The position numbers and the translations under genes are program-made. This document shows positions 40,839 to 49,196 of a stretch of 64,000 bases of DNA, one piece after another. The notes under the pieces were generated by a model. That model worked only from the letters and a program-made list of their open reading frames with translations. It was not told where the DNA came from and made no database searches. Each line of letters opens with the position of its first letter. The first letter of the stretch is position 1. The stretch comes from Thermus sp. LT1-2-5 (GTDB lineage: Bacteria > Deinococcota > Deinococci > Deinococcales > Thermaceae). Where the stretch lies: positions 62,001 through 126,000 of the forward strand of contig NZ_BSRG01000001.1 of assembly GCF_040363165.1 (NCBI RefSeq). Reading direction: 5' to 3'.

Positions 40839-41314
40839 GGACGGAACCTAGCGTAAAACCAGAGCAAAAGGGGCTCAGGCAAGATCATGAGGAGGGAAAG
40901 GAAGTCTAGGGGCGCCGGGGCGAGCCAGGCCAGGCCCAAGGGGGTGGCGAAGGGGAGGGGTAGGGTGCGGGTAAGGAGGAAAAGACCAAGAAAGGCAAGG
41001 GAAAGCCCCACCCCTACCCGCCACACTCGAGGAGCGAAGGGAGGGTCGGTCTCCGGGTACATGAGGCGGAGGACCGCCAGGACCAGGGTGTAGGTCACCT
41101 TTAGGGCCAAAAGGGCGAGGAAAAGCTGGCCGTAGAAGTAATACTCGGAAACAAGACCATAGCGCACCGCCTCGGCTTCAGAGAGGCCCAAAGCGCTTCC
41201 GCATAGGCCCTGGCCCAAGGCTCCCCCGAGCCCCAGGCCCAAGAACTGCAGGAAAAAGGGTAGAAGGTTTAACCCCGCCACCCAGGGTAGTCCAGGACCA
41301 GAAACAAATCCCAC
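40835..41314 (-). CDS. Integral membrane protein of unknown function
   Basis: 159 residues from a GTG, with about four hydrophobic segments (LNLLPFFLQFLGLGLGGAL, LFLALLALKVTYTLVLAVLRL, VGVGLSLAFLGLFLLTRTL and a C-terminal one). I do not recognise a family. It is coupled to the MFS gene by ATGA and separated from the oxidase operon by a strong terminator, so it is not an oxidase subunit. The start is uncertain; no clear promoter or ribosome site was found. Confidence 0.6.
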   Translation of the reverse strand: MGFVSGPGLPWVAGLNLLPFFLQFLGLGLGGALGQGLCGSALGLSEAEAVRYGLVSEYYFYGQLFLALLALKVTYTLVLAVLRLMYPETDPPFAPRVWRVGVGLSLAFLGLFLLTRTLPLPFATPLGLAWLAPAPLDFLSLLMILPEPLLLWFYARFRP

Positions 41315-41337
41315 GGGTACAGCCTCTTCCCCTTAGT

Positions 41338-41376
41338 CAAAAAGGTCAAGGGCCGGAGCTTTCCGACCCTTGACCT
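41338..41376 (-). terminator. Intrinsic terminator of the ba3 oxidase operon
   Basis: In minus-strand RNA: stem AGGTCAAGGGTCGG / CCGGCCCTTGACCT (14 positions, one G-to-G-side mismatch tolerated as T-G), loop AAAGCT, then TTTTTG. Confidence 0.88.
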
Positions 41377-41383
41377 GAAGGGT

Positions 41384-43072
41384 TTACCAGAGTCGCCAGC
41401 CCGGTACAGGGTTCAAGTTGCTAAAGAGCTGCACCAAGGTGGGGCCGTAGGCCAAAACCACCAGGATCACCGCCACGGCGAACCAGAAGCCGATGCGGTC
41501 CATGGCCTGGACGAGCCGGCGATCCTCGGGGCCGGAGAGCACCTCGGCGAAGGGCACGGGCGCCTCAGCCAACTCCATTCGCCGCTCCCTGTTTAGGAGG
41601 ACACTGAAGAGGCCGTAGATGAAGAGAAGAAGCGCTACCAGCAGCACGATGCCCGCCAGGATGTTGAAGACCATGGGTATGGCGGCGTGGGGGTATGCGT
41701 CCGGTACCTGGGCGATGTAGGCCCTGCGGGGCACGTTGAGAAGTCCGGCCCAGTGCAGGCCCACGGCCATCAGCATCATCCCGATAAACCAAAGCCACAC
41801 CACCGCCAGGCCAAGCCGCCTTTGGGCGTCGGAGATGGGCTTGCCCGTGAGGTTGGGGATGAGCCACCACAAGGAGCCCATGGCGGTGAGGGTCACCAAG
41901 CTCGCCACCTGCAGGTGGAAGTGGCCAGGGATCCAGACTGTGTTATGCACTACGTAATTCAGGGTGTAGCTAGCGTTCACAATCCCGCCCGCACCACCGG
42001 GAATAAAGCCTAGAAGGCCCAGCACGGGGGCTACGAAGGCGGGGTTGTCCCAGGGAAGGGCCTTGATCCAGCCGAAAAGCCCCTTACCGCCCCGCATCCT
42101 TCCGGCGAACTCCAGGCTTGCAGCGATGGTAAAGGCAGTCATGAGGCTCGGCACCGCCACAAAGAAGGTGAGGATGGAGTGGATCAGCTTCCAGGTGGGG
42201 TCAATCCCGGGGTCGGCGAACTGGTGGTGGAAGCCCACCGGGGTGGAGAAGAGGAGGAAAAGGAGGAAGACCAGGCGGGCTATGGGGTCGGAAACCAGTT
42301 TGCCCCCCGCTTGCTTGGGGAGAATGGTGTAGATGATGGCGTAGGCCGGCAGGAGCCAGAAGTAGACGATGGGGTGGCCCGTCCACCAGAAGAGGGTGCG
42401 GGCCACCAGGGGGTCCACCCCTTGGATGAGGCCAAAGGACCAGGGCAGGAGGAAGAGCACCGACTCGAGGACCAGCCCAATGGAGGCCAGGAACCACATG
42501 AGCCAGAAGACCACGGCCATGTAGGTGACCAGAGGGGTCACCTTACCCGGGTTTTGCGCCTTCCAACGGCGCCAGAGGTCCAGCACCACGTAAATGCTCA
42601 CCCAAGTGGAAAGGACGAAGACGCTTGCCCCCAGGTAGAAGGCCCAGTGGCCCTTAAGGGGAGGGTAGAAGGTGTAGAGCACCGTGGCTTCGTTGGCAAG
42701 AAGGGGAAGCGCCGCCACTACAAGTCCAAGGAAGGCCATCCACCAGGAAAGCCACACCAAGCGCATGTTGGGCCGGAGGTTTAGCTCCCGGGCCGGCAGG
42801 TAGACCATGGTGGCCTGGGCGAAGAGCTGGGTGAAGACGATGGCGTTTAGGACTCCGTGCAGGGTCAGGCCCTGGTAGTAGGACTGAACGAAGGGCAAGA
42901 GGCGCTTAAGAAGCGGGTAGGCGTCCACGTTGCCGTAGTTCAAGGCCTGGAAGGGGCCGAAAAGGCTCCCCACGATCACGGCAATGAAGCCCAGGACTAG
43001 GAAGTAGAGGGTGGCCTTCTTTTCCGGATAGGCTTCGTAGATACGGGTAGTATCTCCTCTAAGCACCGCCAT
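41384..43072 (-). CDS. cbaA: ba3-type cytochrome c oxidase subunit I
   Basis: 562 residues, the same length as the T. thermophilus enzyme. Heme b/a3 and CuB ligands are visible: LTHG-type loop SYYQGLTLHGVLNAI (His72 region), WWTGHPIVYFWLLPAY (the His-Tyr crosslink motif), TPVGFHHQFADPG and WIPGHFHLQVASL. At least 13 membrane helices. It is the catalytic subunit that reduces oxygen to water at high affinity and pumps protons with the family's single K-type path. The gene is last in the cbaD-cbaB-cbaA operon. Confidence 0.98.
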   Translation of the reverse strand: MAVLRGDTTRIYEAYPEKKATLYFLVLGFIAVIVGSLFGPFQALNYGNVDAYPLLKRLLPFVQSYYQGLTLHGVLNAIVFTQLFAQATMVYLPARELNLRPNMRLVWLSWWMAFLGLVVAALPLLANEATVLYTFYPPLKGHWAFYLGASVFVLSTWVSIYVVLDLWRRWKAQNPGKVTPLVTYMAVVFWLMWFLASIGLVLESVLFLLPWSFGLIQGVDPLVARTLFWWTGHPIVYFWLLPAYAIIYTILPKQAGGKLVSDPIARLVFLLFLLFSTPVGFHHQFADPGIDPTWKLIHSILTFFVAVPSLMTAFTIAASLEFAGRMRGGKGLFGWIKALPWDNPAFVAPVLGLLGFIPGGAGGIVNASYTLNYVVHNTVWIPGHFHLQVASLVTLTAMGSLWWLIPNLTGKPISDAQRRLGLAVVWLWFIGMMLMAVGLHWAGLLNVPRRAYIAQVPDAYPHAAIPMVFNILAGIVLLVALLLFIYGLFSVLLNRERRMELAEAPVPFAEVLSGPEDRRLVQAMDRIGFWFAVAVILVVLAYGPTLVQLFSNLNPVPGWRLW

Positions 43073-43075
43073 GGT

Positions 43076-43582
43076 TCACTCCTTCACTACAATCTTTCCG
43101 AACATGTTCTGGTGGCCGAGGCCGCAGTACTGGTTGCAGATGATCCGGTACTCTCCAGCCTTCTTGAAGGTGTAGCGCACGGTGGAAACTTCCCCGGGAA
43201 GCACCTCCACGTTGATGTTCGTCCCCTCTACGTGGAAGCCGTGGATCACATCTGGGCTTGTGATCTTGAAGATGATCTCGGCCCCCTTGGGTACTTCAAT
43301 GGGATTGGGCTGGTAACCGAAGGCGAAGGCCAGGACGTAAACGGTGTACTGGTTGGGGCCGGTTTGGACCACCGCTTGGGCGGGGTCAGCCCAGGGGCCT
43401 TCGGTGCGCACCGTGGTGGGGTTCACCCGTTCCAGCTTTCCTGCGGGGATGGCCCCGGCGGTGTGCGTGGCTAAGGTATAGGCGATGAGGGCGATGAAGA
43501 CGAGAAGCATGACCAAGGAGAAAGCCAGCCAGCCTTTTTCGTAGGCGAGGATCGCTTTGTGGGCCTTGTGCTCGTCTACCAT
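43076..43582 (-). CDS. cbaB: ba3-type cytochrome c oxidase subunit II (CuA)
   Basis: 168 residues. One N-terminal membrane helix (LAFSLVMLLVFIALIAYTLA) anchors a cupredoxin domain with all CuA ligands: His114 (DVIHGFHV), Cys149, Cys153, His157 and Met160 (ICNQYCGLGHQNM). It receives electrons from cytochrome c552 and passes them to subunit I. It lies 3 bases after cbaD and 3 bases before cbaA. Confidence 0.98.
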   Translation of the reverse strand: MVDEHKAHKAILAYEKGWLAFSLVMLLVFIALIAYTLATHTAGAIPAGKLERVNPTTVRTEGPWADPAQAVVQTGPNQYTVYVLAFAFGYQPNPIEVPKGAEIIFKITSPDVIHGFHVEGTNINVEVLPGEVSTVRYTFKKAGEYRIICNQYCGLGHQNMFGKIVVKE

Positions 43583-43585
43583 GGC

Positions 43586-43690
43586 TTACCCCCGTGCGAA
43601 GAAGAGGACGTATACCCCTAACCAAAAAACCAATATGGTGAAGGTGAGAACTACGATTACTCCTAGAGCGCCTATCGGTTTCTCCTCCAT
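43586..43690 (-). CDS. cbaD: ba3 oxidase subunit IIa (34-residue membrane peptide)
   Basis: 34 residues: MEEKPIGALGVIVVLTFTIL followed by VFWLGVYVLFFARG, a single membrane helix. It is nearly identical to the known T. thermophilus subunit IIa, which supplies a helix missing from subunit II. It is the first gene of the oxidase operon. Confidence 0.97.
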   Translation of the reverse strand: MEEKPIGALGVIVVLTFTILVFWLGVYVLFFARG

Positions 43691-43765
43691 ACCCTTCCTC
43701 CCTAACGGCGGTGTGCCGTATACGGGGGTTAGGGTAACAAAAAGCCCGAGAAAGGGTGAAGTACA

Positions 43766-43799
43766 TTTGTCCCTTTAGGTAGAAGAATACCGGGACAAA
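43766..43799. promoter_or_regulatory. Inverted repeat upstream of the ba3 operon
   Basis: TTTGTCCC (43766-43773) and GGGACAAA (43792-43799) are perfect 8-base arms 18 bases apart, 76 bases upstream of cbaD. This could bind a dimeric regulator of the oxidase genes. The intergenic region (43691-43884) holds no gene. Confidence 0.5.
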
Positions 43800-43840
43800 A
43801 GTTCCTGCATCTTTACGCATACAGGAGGGGCGTAAATGAC

Positions 43841-43869
43841 CAGGGGCCAGGAGGTGCTCCCGGCCCCTG
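43841..43869 (-). terminator. Hairpin after mglA
   Basis: Stem CAGGGGCCGGGAG / CTCCTGGCCCCTG with loop CAC in minus-strand RNA, followed by GTCATTT. The T run is weak; it may be a terminator for mglBA. Confidence 0.55.
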
Positions 43870-43884
43870 AGCCCTGCCCTGGGT

Positions 43885-44475
43885 TTAGGCCCCGCTTCCC
43901 ACCCGGGCCAGGACTAGGCGGCTCACCTCCTTGAGGGTTTCAAAGACCCCTTTTCCTTCGGTGGCCACCGCTTCAAACACGGGAAAGCGTTTCTCTGGGT
44001 CCACCACCGCTTGCACCATCTCCACGGGGAGGGCGTCGGGGAGGTCGCGCTTGTTTACCTGAAGGACCACGGGGAGGTCTTCTACCTTGAGGCCGTATTC
44101 TGCCAGATTTTCCCGCATGTTGCGCATGCTCTCGGCGTTGGCCCGGAGACGGTTTGGGGCGGAGTCAGCCACGAAGACGATGCCGTCCACGCCCCGGAGG
44201 ATGAGTTTTCGGCTTGCGTTGTAGAAGACCTGCCCTGGTACCGTGTAGAGGTGGAAGCGGGTTTTAAAGCCTTTTACCTCCCCTAAGTCCAGAGGGAGAA
44301 AGTCAAAGAAAAGCGTCCGCTCGTCCTCGGTGGCTAGGGAAACCATCTCCCCCTTCCGGCCTTCCGGGATCTTGCCGTAAATCCACTTGAGGTTGGTGGT
44401 TTTGCCCGAAAGACCGGGGCCGTAGTAGACGATCTTGAAGTTGATCTCGCGGTTGGCGAAGTTGATGGTGCTCAT
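43885..44475 (-). CDS. mglA: MglA, Ras-like polarity GTPase
   Basis: 196 residues. P-loop [17 protein letters not shown] (residues about 17-33), the switch region with [29 protein letters not shown] (Thr/Val in place of Asp in the usual DxxG, a hallmark of MglA), and [14 protein letters not shown] (NKxD). It is 1 base after mglB. MglA with its GAP MglB sets pole identity for type IV pilus motility; T. thermophilus MglA is a standard structural model. Confidence 0.97.
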   Translation of the reverse strand: MSTINFANREINFKIVYYGPGLSGKTTNLKWIYGKIPEGRKGEMVSLATEDERTLFFDFLPLDLGEVKGFKTRFHLYTVPGQVFYNASRKLILRGVDGIVFVADSAPNRLRANAESMRNMRENLAEYGLKVEDLPVVLQVNKRDLPDALPVEMVQAVVDPEKRFPVFEAVATEGKGVFETLKEVSRLVLARVGSGA

Positions 44476-44476
44476 G

Positions 44477-44968
44477 CTAGTTGCCGAAAAGCTCGTCCAA
44501 CAGGGCCTTGGCTTCCTCGCGGTACTGGGTGTCCAGGCTGAGCTTGGGGGGGTTGGCCAGGGCCTCCTCGGCGAGCTTGGCCAGGGCCTCCGCCGCCCGT
44601 TTGCCGTACAGCTTCACCTTGCCCAAGGGGGCATTCTCGTCGAAGACCAGGACCAAAAGGGCGTGTTCCCCAGCCTCGTCCACGTAGAGGCCCATGCGCT
44701 CCCCCTGGTGGACCACCTCTTGGAAGCGGGCCTCGCCCAGGAGCTTGGCCAGGGCCTGGGTGGCGGCGGCGTTGCCCGCCACCAGGGTAGCTAGGGAGTC
44801 TAAAGGCGGGGGCTTGGGGGCCCAGAGGGCCTCCTTGTGGGATAGAACAAAGCCTTTTCGGTCAATGAAGAGGGCGTAGCGGGCCCCGGTTTCCCGTAGG
44901 GTTTCCTCCAGGACGCCCATGGCCCGCTCGTAAGGGCCTCCGTAGAGGACCAAGGAAGGTTCCACCAT
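44477..44968 (-). CDS. mglB: MglB, roadblock/LC7 GTPase-activating protein of MglA
   Basis: 163 residues, the length of the T. thermophilus protein. A roadblock fold: helix [93 protein letters not shown]. Dimers of MglB stimulate MglA GTP hydrolysis. A TAGACT lies 9 bases before the ATG, close to the divergent peptidase start. Confidence 0.95.
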   Translation of the reverse strand: MVEPSLVLYGGPYERAMGVLEETLRETGARYALFIDRKGFVLSHKEALWAPKPPPLDSLATLVAGNAAATQALAKLLGEARFQEVVHQGERMGLYVDEAGEHALLVLVFDENAPLGKVKLYGKRAAEALAKLAEEALANPPKLSLDTQYREEAKALLDELFGN

Positions 44969-44985
44969 AGTATGCTCAGTCTACC

Positions 44986-46311
44986 ATGAGGCCTTTTTTG
45001 GAAGAGGCAAGGGCGCTTCTTGCGGAGCTGGTGGCCCTGCCCACGGTGAGCGCCGAGGGTAAGGCCTTGGCTGAAGGGGCGGAAAAGGTGGCGGAGTACT
45101 TCCGGGGTCTAGGTTTGGAGGCGGAGCTCCACGAGGGGTATGGGCCCCCTGTGGTCTACGCCCAGGGTGGGGAGGGGGAGAAGACCCTTCTTTTTTATAA
45201 CCACTACGATGTCCAGCCCCCGGATCCCTTGGAGCTTTGGGAAAACGACCCCTTTACCCTGGTGGAGCGGGAGGGGGCCTGGTACGGGCGGGGCACCCAC
45301 GACGACAAGGGGGAGCTGGTGGCCAGGCTCATGGCCCTCAAGCTTTTCCGGGAGAAGCACGGGTTTTTGCCCCGGGTGAAGTTCGTGGTGGAGGGGGAGG
45401 AGGAGGTGGGGAGCCCCCACCTCGAGGCCTACGTGGCGGCCCACGCTCCCCGCCTCCAGGCGGACGCCATCCTCTGGGAGGCGGGCGGGGTGGATGCGAA
45501 GGGGAGGCCCTACCTCTACGCCGGCCTCAAGGGGATCGTGGCCCTGGAATTGCGGGTGCGCACGGCGGCCTTTGACCTCCACTCCTCCTACGGGGCGGTG
45601 GTGGAAAACCCCATCTACCGCCTAAGCCGGGCCCTGGCCTCCCTGAGGGACGAGGAGGGCAGGGTTTTAATCCCGGGCTTCTACGCCAAGGTGCGGCCCC
45701 TCACGCCCTTAGAGCTGGAGGTCTTGGCGGAGATCCCCGACGAAAGCGAAGCGCTAAAGGAGGCTTTCAGCGTACGGGACTTCCTGGGTGGGGCGAGGAA
45801 CCTGGAGTTTAACCAAAGGCTTTACGCCGAGCCCTGCGTGAACCTCAACGGCTTCCATTCGGGCTACGGGGGGCCTGGGTCCAAGACCGTGCTTCCGGCG
45901 GAGGCCTACGCCAAGCTGGACTTCCGCCTGGTGCCGGACCAGGACCCCGAGGAGGTGCCCTCGCTCCTTCAGCGCCACCTCGAGGCCCAAGGCTTCCACG
46001 ACGTGGAGGTGAGGGTCCTGGAGAAGGGGGAGCGCCCGGCCCGCTCCGACCTGGCCCACCCCTTCGTGGGCCTGGCGCGGCAGGCCTTGGAGGAAGCCTT
46101 CGGCCAGAAGGCGGTCCTCTACCCCAACATGGCGGGCTCGGGGCCCATGTACCCCTTCCTCCACCACCTGAAGGCCCCGGCGGTGGGCCTGGGGGTGGGC
46201 TACCCGGGGAGCCGCGTGCATAGCCCCAACGAGCACATCCGCATCCTTGACTTTGAGCGGGGTACCCTGGCCATTCTGCGCCTGATGGAGCGCTTTTTCG
46301 GTATCCTCTGA
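44986..46311 (+). CDS. M20-family metallopeptidase
   Basis: 441 residues. First zinc motif FYNHYDVQPPDPLELW, then GRGTHDDKGELVARL, VEGEEEVGSPHL, the dimerisation (lid) domain (FDLHSSYGAVVENPIYRLSRAL) and the C-terminal HSPNEHI zinc ligand. This set marks the M20 dipeptidase / CNDP-like group rather than ArgE or DapE. It would cleave dipeptides or acylated amino acids. The gene is divergent from mglB with 17 bases between starts and is followed 5 bases later by speB. Confidence 0.92.
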   Translation: MRPFLEEARALLAELVALPTVSAEGKALAEGAEKVAEYFRGLGLEAELHEGYGPPVVYAQGGEGEKTLLFYNHYDVQPPDPLELWENDPFTLVEREGAWYGRGTHDDKGELVARLMALKLFREKHGFLPRVKFVVEGEEEVGSPHLEAYVAAHAPRLQADAILWEAGGVDAKGRPYLYAGLKGIVALELRVRTAAFDLHSSYGAVVENPIYRLSRALASLRDEEGRVLIPGFYAKVRPLTPLELEVLAEIPDESEALKEAFSVRDFLGGARNLEFNQRLYAEPCVNLNGFHSGYGGPGSKTVLPAEAYAKLDFRLVPDQDPEEVPSLLQRHLEAQGFHDVEVRVLEKGERPARSDLAHPFVGLARQALEEAFGQKAVLYPNMAGSGPMYPFLHHLKAPAVGLGVGYPGSRVHSPNEHIRILDFERGTLAILRLMERFFGIL

Positions 46312-46316
46312 GGGCT

Positions 46317-47198
46317 ATGCGCCTCGTCTTTGGCGAACAGGACACCCCTTACGAGGCGGCGCGGGTGGTGGTCTTGCCCGTGCCCTACGACCTTTCCCTT
46401 TCCTTCCTCCCCGGCGCCCGGCGGGGCCCGGAGGCCATCCTCCTGGCGAGCCGGGAGCTGGAGCCCTTTCTCCTGGAGCTCGGCGTCGCCCCCGAGGAGG
46501 CGGGGATCCACGCCGCCGAGCCCGTGCCCTGGGTGGCGGGAAGCGCCGAGGCCAGCCACCGCCTGATCCGGGAGGCGGCCCTGGCCCACCTGGGGGCGGG
46601 GAAGTTCCTGGTGGCCCTCGGGGGGGACCACTCCATCACCCATCCCTTGGTCATGGCTCACCGGGAGGCCTTGGGGGAGTTTTCCCTCCTGCACATCGAC
46701 GCCCACGCCGACCTCTACCCAGAGTGGCAGGGCTCGGTCTACTCCCACGCCTCCCCCTTGTACCGCCTCCTTCAGGAGGGGTTTCCCCTGGTCCAGGTGG
46801 GCATTCGGGCCATGGACCAAGACTCCTTGCGCCTGGCGCGGGAGCGGGGCGTGGGCCTTTTCCCCGCCCATCGGCTTCACAAGGAGGGGCTTCCCCTAAA
46901 GGAGATCCTGGCCGCCTTGGGAAAGCGGGTCTACATCACCTTTGACTTTGACGCCCTGGACCCTGCAGTGATGCCCAGCGTGGGCACTCCCTTGCCGGGG
47001 GGGCTTACCTACCGCCAGGCGGTGGATCTCCTGCAAGCGGTCTTTGCCGAGAAGGAGGTGGTGGGCATGGACTTCGTGGAGCTCTCCCCCAACGGCCAGT
47101 TCCACGCCGAGATGACCGCAGCCCAGCTCGTCTACCACGCCATCGGCCTGAAGGCGCTCCAGGCTGGGTGGCTTGTCCCGGAAGGGGAGCACAGTTAG
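46317..47198 (+). CDS. speB: Ureohydrolase (agmatinase family; probably N1-aminopropylagmatine ureohydrolase)
   Basis: 293 residues. Binuclear Mn motifs: ALGGDHSITHPLV, LLHIDAHADLYPEW and YITFDFDALDPAVMPS, with MDFVELSPNGQFHAEMTA at the end. In T. thermophilus the enzyme in this family acts on N1-aminopropylagmatine to give spermidine, an agmatine-first polyamine route that supports growth at high temperature. I infer the same here from similarity; agmatinase activity is the alternative. A TATCCT lies 9 bases before the ATG. Confidence 0.92.
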   Translation: MRLVFGEQDTPYEAARVVVLPVPYDLSLSFLPGARRGPEAILLASRELEPFLLELGVAPEEAGIHAAEPVPWVAGSAEASHRLIREAALAHLGAGKFLVALGGDHSITHPLVMAHREALGEFSLLHIDAHADLYPEWQGSVYSHASPLYRLLQEGFPLVQVGIRAMDQDSLRLARERGVGLFPAHRLHKEGLPLKEILAALGKRVYITFDFDALDPAVMPSVGTPLPGGLTYRQAVDLLQAVFAEKEVVGMDFVELSPNGQFHAEMTAAQLVYHAIGLKALQAGWLVPEGEHS

Positions 47199-47214
47199 GA
47201 ACGGCGTCTTCTCG

Positions 47215-47220
47215 TAGCCT
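47215..47220 (+). promoter_or_regulatory. -10 element TAGCCT for the secreted hydrolase (leaderless)
   Basis: TAGCCT, then 6 bases, then the ATG at 47227. Confidence 0.45.
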
Positions 47221-47226
47221 TGGGGC

Positions 47227-48111
47227 ATGCGCCTCGGCCTCTTTCTTTTCTTCCTTGTCCCCGCCCTGGCCCAGGTCCTCACCCTTCCCGAGCTTCGGGC
47301 CCGGACCTATGGGGAGGGGGGCTTTCGGGTGGAGCGGGTCCTGGAGGAGGGGGCCCGTTTCACCCGGGTGCAGTTTTCCCACCTTTCGGACGGCCTTAGG
47401 GTCCACGGCTTCGCCAACCTCCCCAGGGGCCAGGGGCCTTTCCCGGTGGTGGTGGTCCTCCACGGCTACGTGGAGCCGAGCCGCTACCGCCTCCTGGCCT
47501 ACACCGCCCGGTACGCCGACTGGCTGGCCCAAGCGGGCTTTTTGGTCCTCCACCCCAACTACCGGGGCCACCCTCCTTCGGAAGGCGCCCCGGCCCGGGG
47601 GCTTCGCCACGCCTACGCCGTGGACGTTTTGAACCTTCTGGCCGAGGTGCGCCGGGGGGCTTTTCCCCAGGCTGATGCCTCCCGCATCGCCCTCTTCGGC
47701 CACTCCATGGGCGGGGGCATCGCCCAGGTGGTGAGCCTGGTGGACCCCACGCTTAAGGGGGCGGTCCTCTACGGGAGCATGAGCGGGGACGAGCGGCAGA
47801 ACCTGGAACGGATCCTGATGTGGTCCGGGGGCGCGCGGGGTCGGGAGCTCTATACCCTTGCCCCCGAGGTCTTGCGCCAGGCTTCCCCCTGGACCTACCT
47901 GGCGGAACTGGCCGTGCCCTACAGCGTCCACCACGGGCTACAGGACGCCCAGGTGCCTCCGGAGTGGTCGTGGGAGCTTTGCCGCAGGCTTAAGGCCCTG
48001 GGCAAGCCCGTGGAGTGCTTTAGTTACCCGGGAGGGCACCTCTTCCAAGGGGAGGTGGACCGCCGCTTCCGGGAACGGGCCTTAGCCTTCTTAAGGCGGG
48101 TCCTGCGCTAG
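47227..48111 (+). CDS. Secreted alpha/beta hydrolase (dienelactone hydrolase / S9-like)
   Basis: 294 residues with a signal peptide (LGLFLFFLVPALAQ). Core motifs: VVVVLHGYVEPSRY, VLHPNYRGHPPSEG, nucleophile LFGHSMGGGIAQVVS (Ser about residue 159), acid region VHHGLQDAQVPPEWS and a catalytic His in SYPGGHLFQGE. The layout resembles prolyl-oligopeptidase-like C-terminal domains and extracellular esterases. Substrate unknown. Its TAG stop begins a -10-like element for the next small gene. Confidence 0.85.
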   Translation: MRLGLFLFFLVPALAQVLTLPELRARTYGEGGFRVERVLEEGARFTRVQFSHLSDGLRVHGFANLPRGQGPFPVVVVLHGYVEPSRYRLLAYTARYADWLAQAGFLVLHPNYRGHPPSEGAPARGLRHAYAVDVLNLLAEVRRGAFPQADASRIALFGHSMGGGIAQVVSLVDPTLKGAVLYGSMSGDERQNLERILMWSGGARGRELYTLAPEVLRQASPWTYLAELAVPYSVHHGLQDAQVPPEWSWELCRRLKALGKPVECFSYPGGHLFQGEVDRRFRERALAFLRRVLR

Positions 48112-48114
48112 GCT
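48109..48114 (+). promoter_or_regulatory. -10 element TAGGCT built on the upstream stop codon
   Basis: The hydrolase TAG stop (48109-48111) begins TAGGCT, followed by 8 bases and the ATG at 48123. Confidence 0.4.
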
Positions 48115-48122
48115 CTAAGGGT

Positions 48123-48287
48123 ATGGCTGCCTTGTTTGCCGCTTGGGACAAGCTCCTTTTCGCCTTGGGGTTTGGCCTTTTGGTCTTAGCTGCCTTGGTC
48201 CGGGTCTTGGGAGCGCGGGGGAGCAGGGTCTTCCTCCTGCTTGGCCTTCTTGCCTGGCTCCTGGGCCTATTCCTTCGGCTACAATAG
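48123..48287 (+). CDS. 54-residue membrane protein
   Basis: Two hydrophobic segments joined by a basic turn: DKLLFALGFGLLVLAALVRV, then LGARGSRV, then FLLLGLLAWLLGLFLRLQ, a helical-hairpin layout with positive-inside charge at the turn. Unknown family. It fits exactly between the hydrolase and the next gene; the TACAAT -10 of that gene overlaps its stop. Codon use matches its neighbours, so I think it is a real gene. Confidence 0.65.
   Translation: MAALFAAWDKLLFALGFGLLVLAALVRVLGARGSRVFLLLGLLAWLLGLFLRLQ
48280..48285 (+). promoter_or_regulatory. -10 element TACAAT for the 48294 gene (leaderless)
   Basis: TACAAT, then 8 bases, then GTG at 48294. No Shine-Dalgarno sequence is present. Confidence 0.55.
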
Positions 48288-48293
48288 CTCCCC

Positions 48294-49196
48294 GTGGCCA
48301 AGCGCGTGGTATCCGTTTCCCTGGGCTCGAGCCGCCGCGACTCCGTGGCGGAGGTGGAGCTTCTGGGGGAGAAGGTGGTCCTGGAGAGGCGGGGGACGGA
48401 CGGGGACTTGGAGAAGGCTGTGGCCCTGATCCGGGAACTGGACGGCCAGGTGGACGCCATCGGCCTCGGGGGGATTGACCTCTATTTGGTGGCCGGGGGC
48501 AGGCGCTACGTCATCAAGGACGCCAAGCGCCTCAAGGAGGCGGCGCGAAAGACGCCGGTGGTGGACGGCTCGGGGCTCAAGCACACCCTGGAGCGACGGG
48601 CGGTGCGGGAGCTCGCCCCCCTAATAGACTGGGAACATACCAAAGTACTCCTCCCCTCCGCCGTGGACCGCTTCGGGCTGGCGGAGGCCCTTTGGGAGGC
48701 GGGGGCTAAGGTCCTCTACGGCGACTTCATCTTCGCCCTGGGCCTACCCATTCCCCTCTATAGCCTTTCCTTTTTGCAAAAGCTTGCTTACCTCCTCCTT
48801 CCCCTCCTCACCCAGCTTCCCTTCCACCTCCTTTACCCCATGGGAAAGGAACAGGAGGGGCGGAGGGTGGACTGGCGAAGCCGCTACTACCGCTGGGCTG
48901 ACCTGGTGGCCGGGGACTGGCACTACATCCGCCGCCACATGCCCGAGGACATGCGGGGGAAGACGGTGCTCACCAACACCACTACCCTCGAGGACCTGGA
49001 GTTCCTAAGGGCGCGGGGCGTGAAGCGCCTCATCACCACCACTCCCCGCATGAACGGCCGGAGTTTTGGCACCAACGTCATGGAGGCCCTTCTGGTGGCC
49101 CTGGCTGGGCGGGAGCTCACCGAGACCGACTACCTCCGGTATATTGACCTCTTAGGGCTTAAGCCCCAGGTGTTGGAACTAGAGGAGGAAAGATGA
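48294..49196 (+). CDS. Conserved protein upstream of efp (Rossmann-like; sometimes labelled quinate dehydrogenase)
   Basis: 300 residues from a GTG. It begins RVVSVSLGSSRRDSVAEVELLGEKV with DAIGLGGIDLYL and RYVIKDAKRLKEAA, then KVLLPSAVDRFGLAEALWEAGAKVLYGDFIFALGL, and TPRMNGRSFGTNVMEALLVALAG near the end. I recall relatives in Deinococcus-Thermus and Firmicutes annotated as quinate 5-dehydrogenase, but I see no classic dinucleotide-binding glycine motif, so I do not adopt that function. It overlaps the efp start by 4 bases, so it is coupled to a translation factor gene. Confidence 0.6.
   Translation: MAKRVVSVSLGSSRRDSVAEVELLGEKVVLERRGTDGDLEKAVALIRELDGQVDAIGLGGIDLYLVAGGRRYVIKDAKRLKEAARKTPVVDGSGLKHTLERRAVRELAPLIDWEHTKVLLPSAVDRFGLAEALWEAGAKVLYGDFIFALGLPIPLYSLSFLQKLAYLLLPLLTQLPFHLLYPMGKEQEGRRVDWRSRYYRWADLVAGDWHYIRRHMPEDMRGKTVLTNTTTLEDLEFLRARGVKRLITTTPRMNGRSFGTNVMEALLVALAGRELTETDYLRYIDLLGLKPQVLELEEER

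Noticed and set aside
47168-47632. Overlapping same-strand frame in the hydrolase region
   Set aside because: The Ser/Pro/Arg-rich translation has no domain, while the other frame encodes a clear signal peptide and hydrolase motifs.
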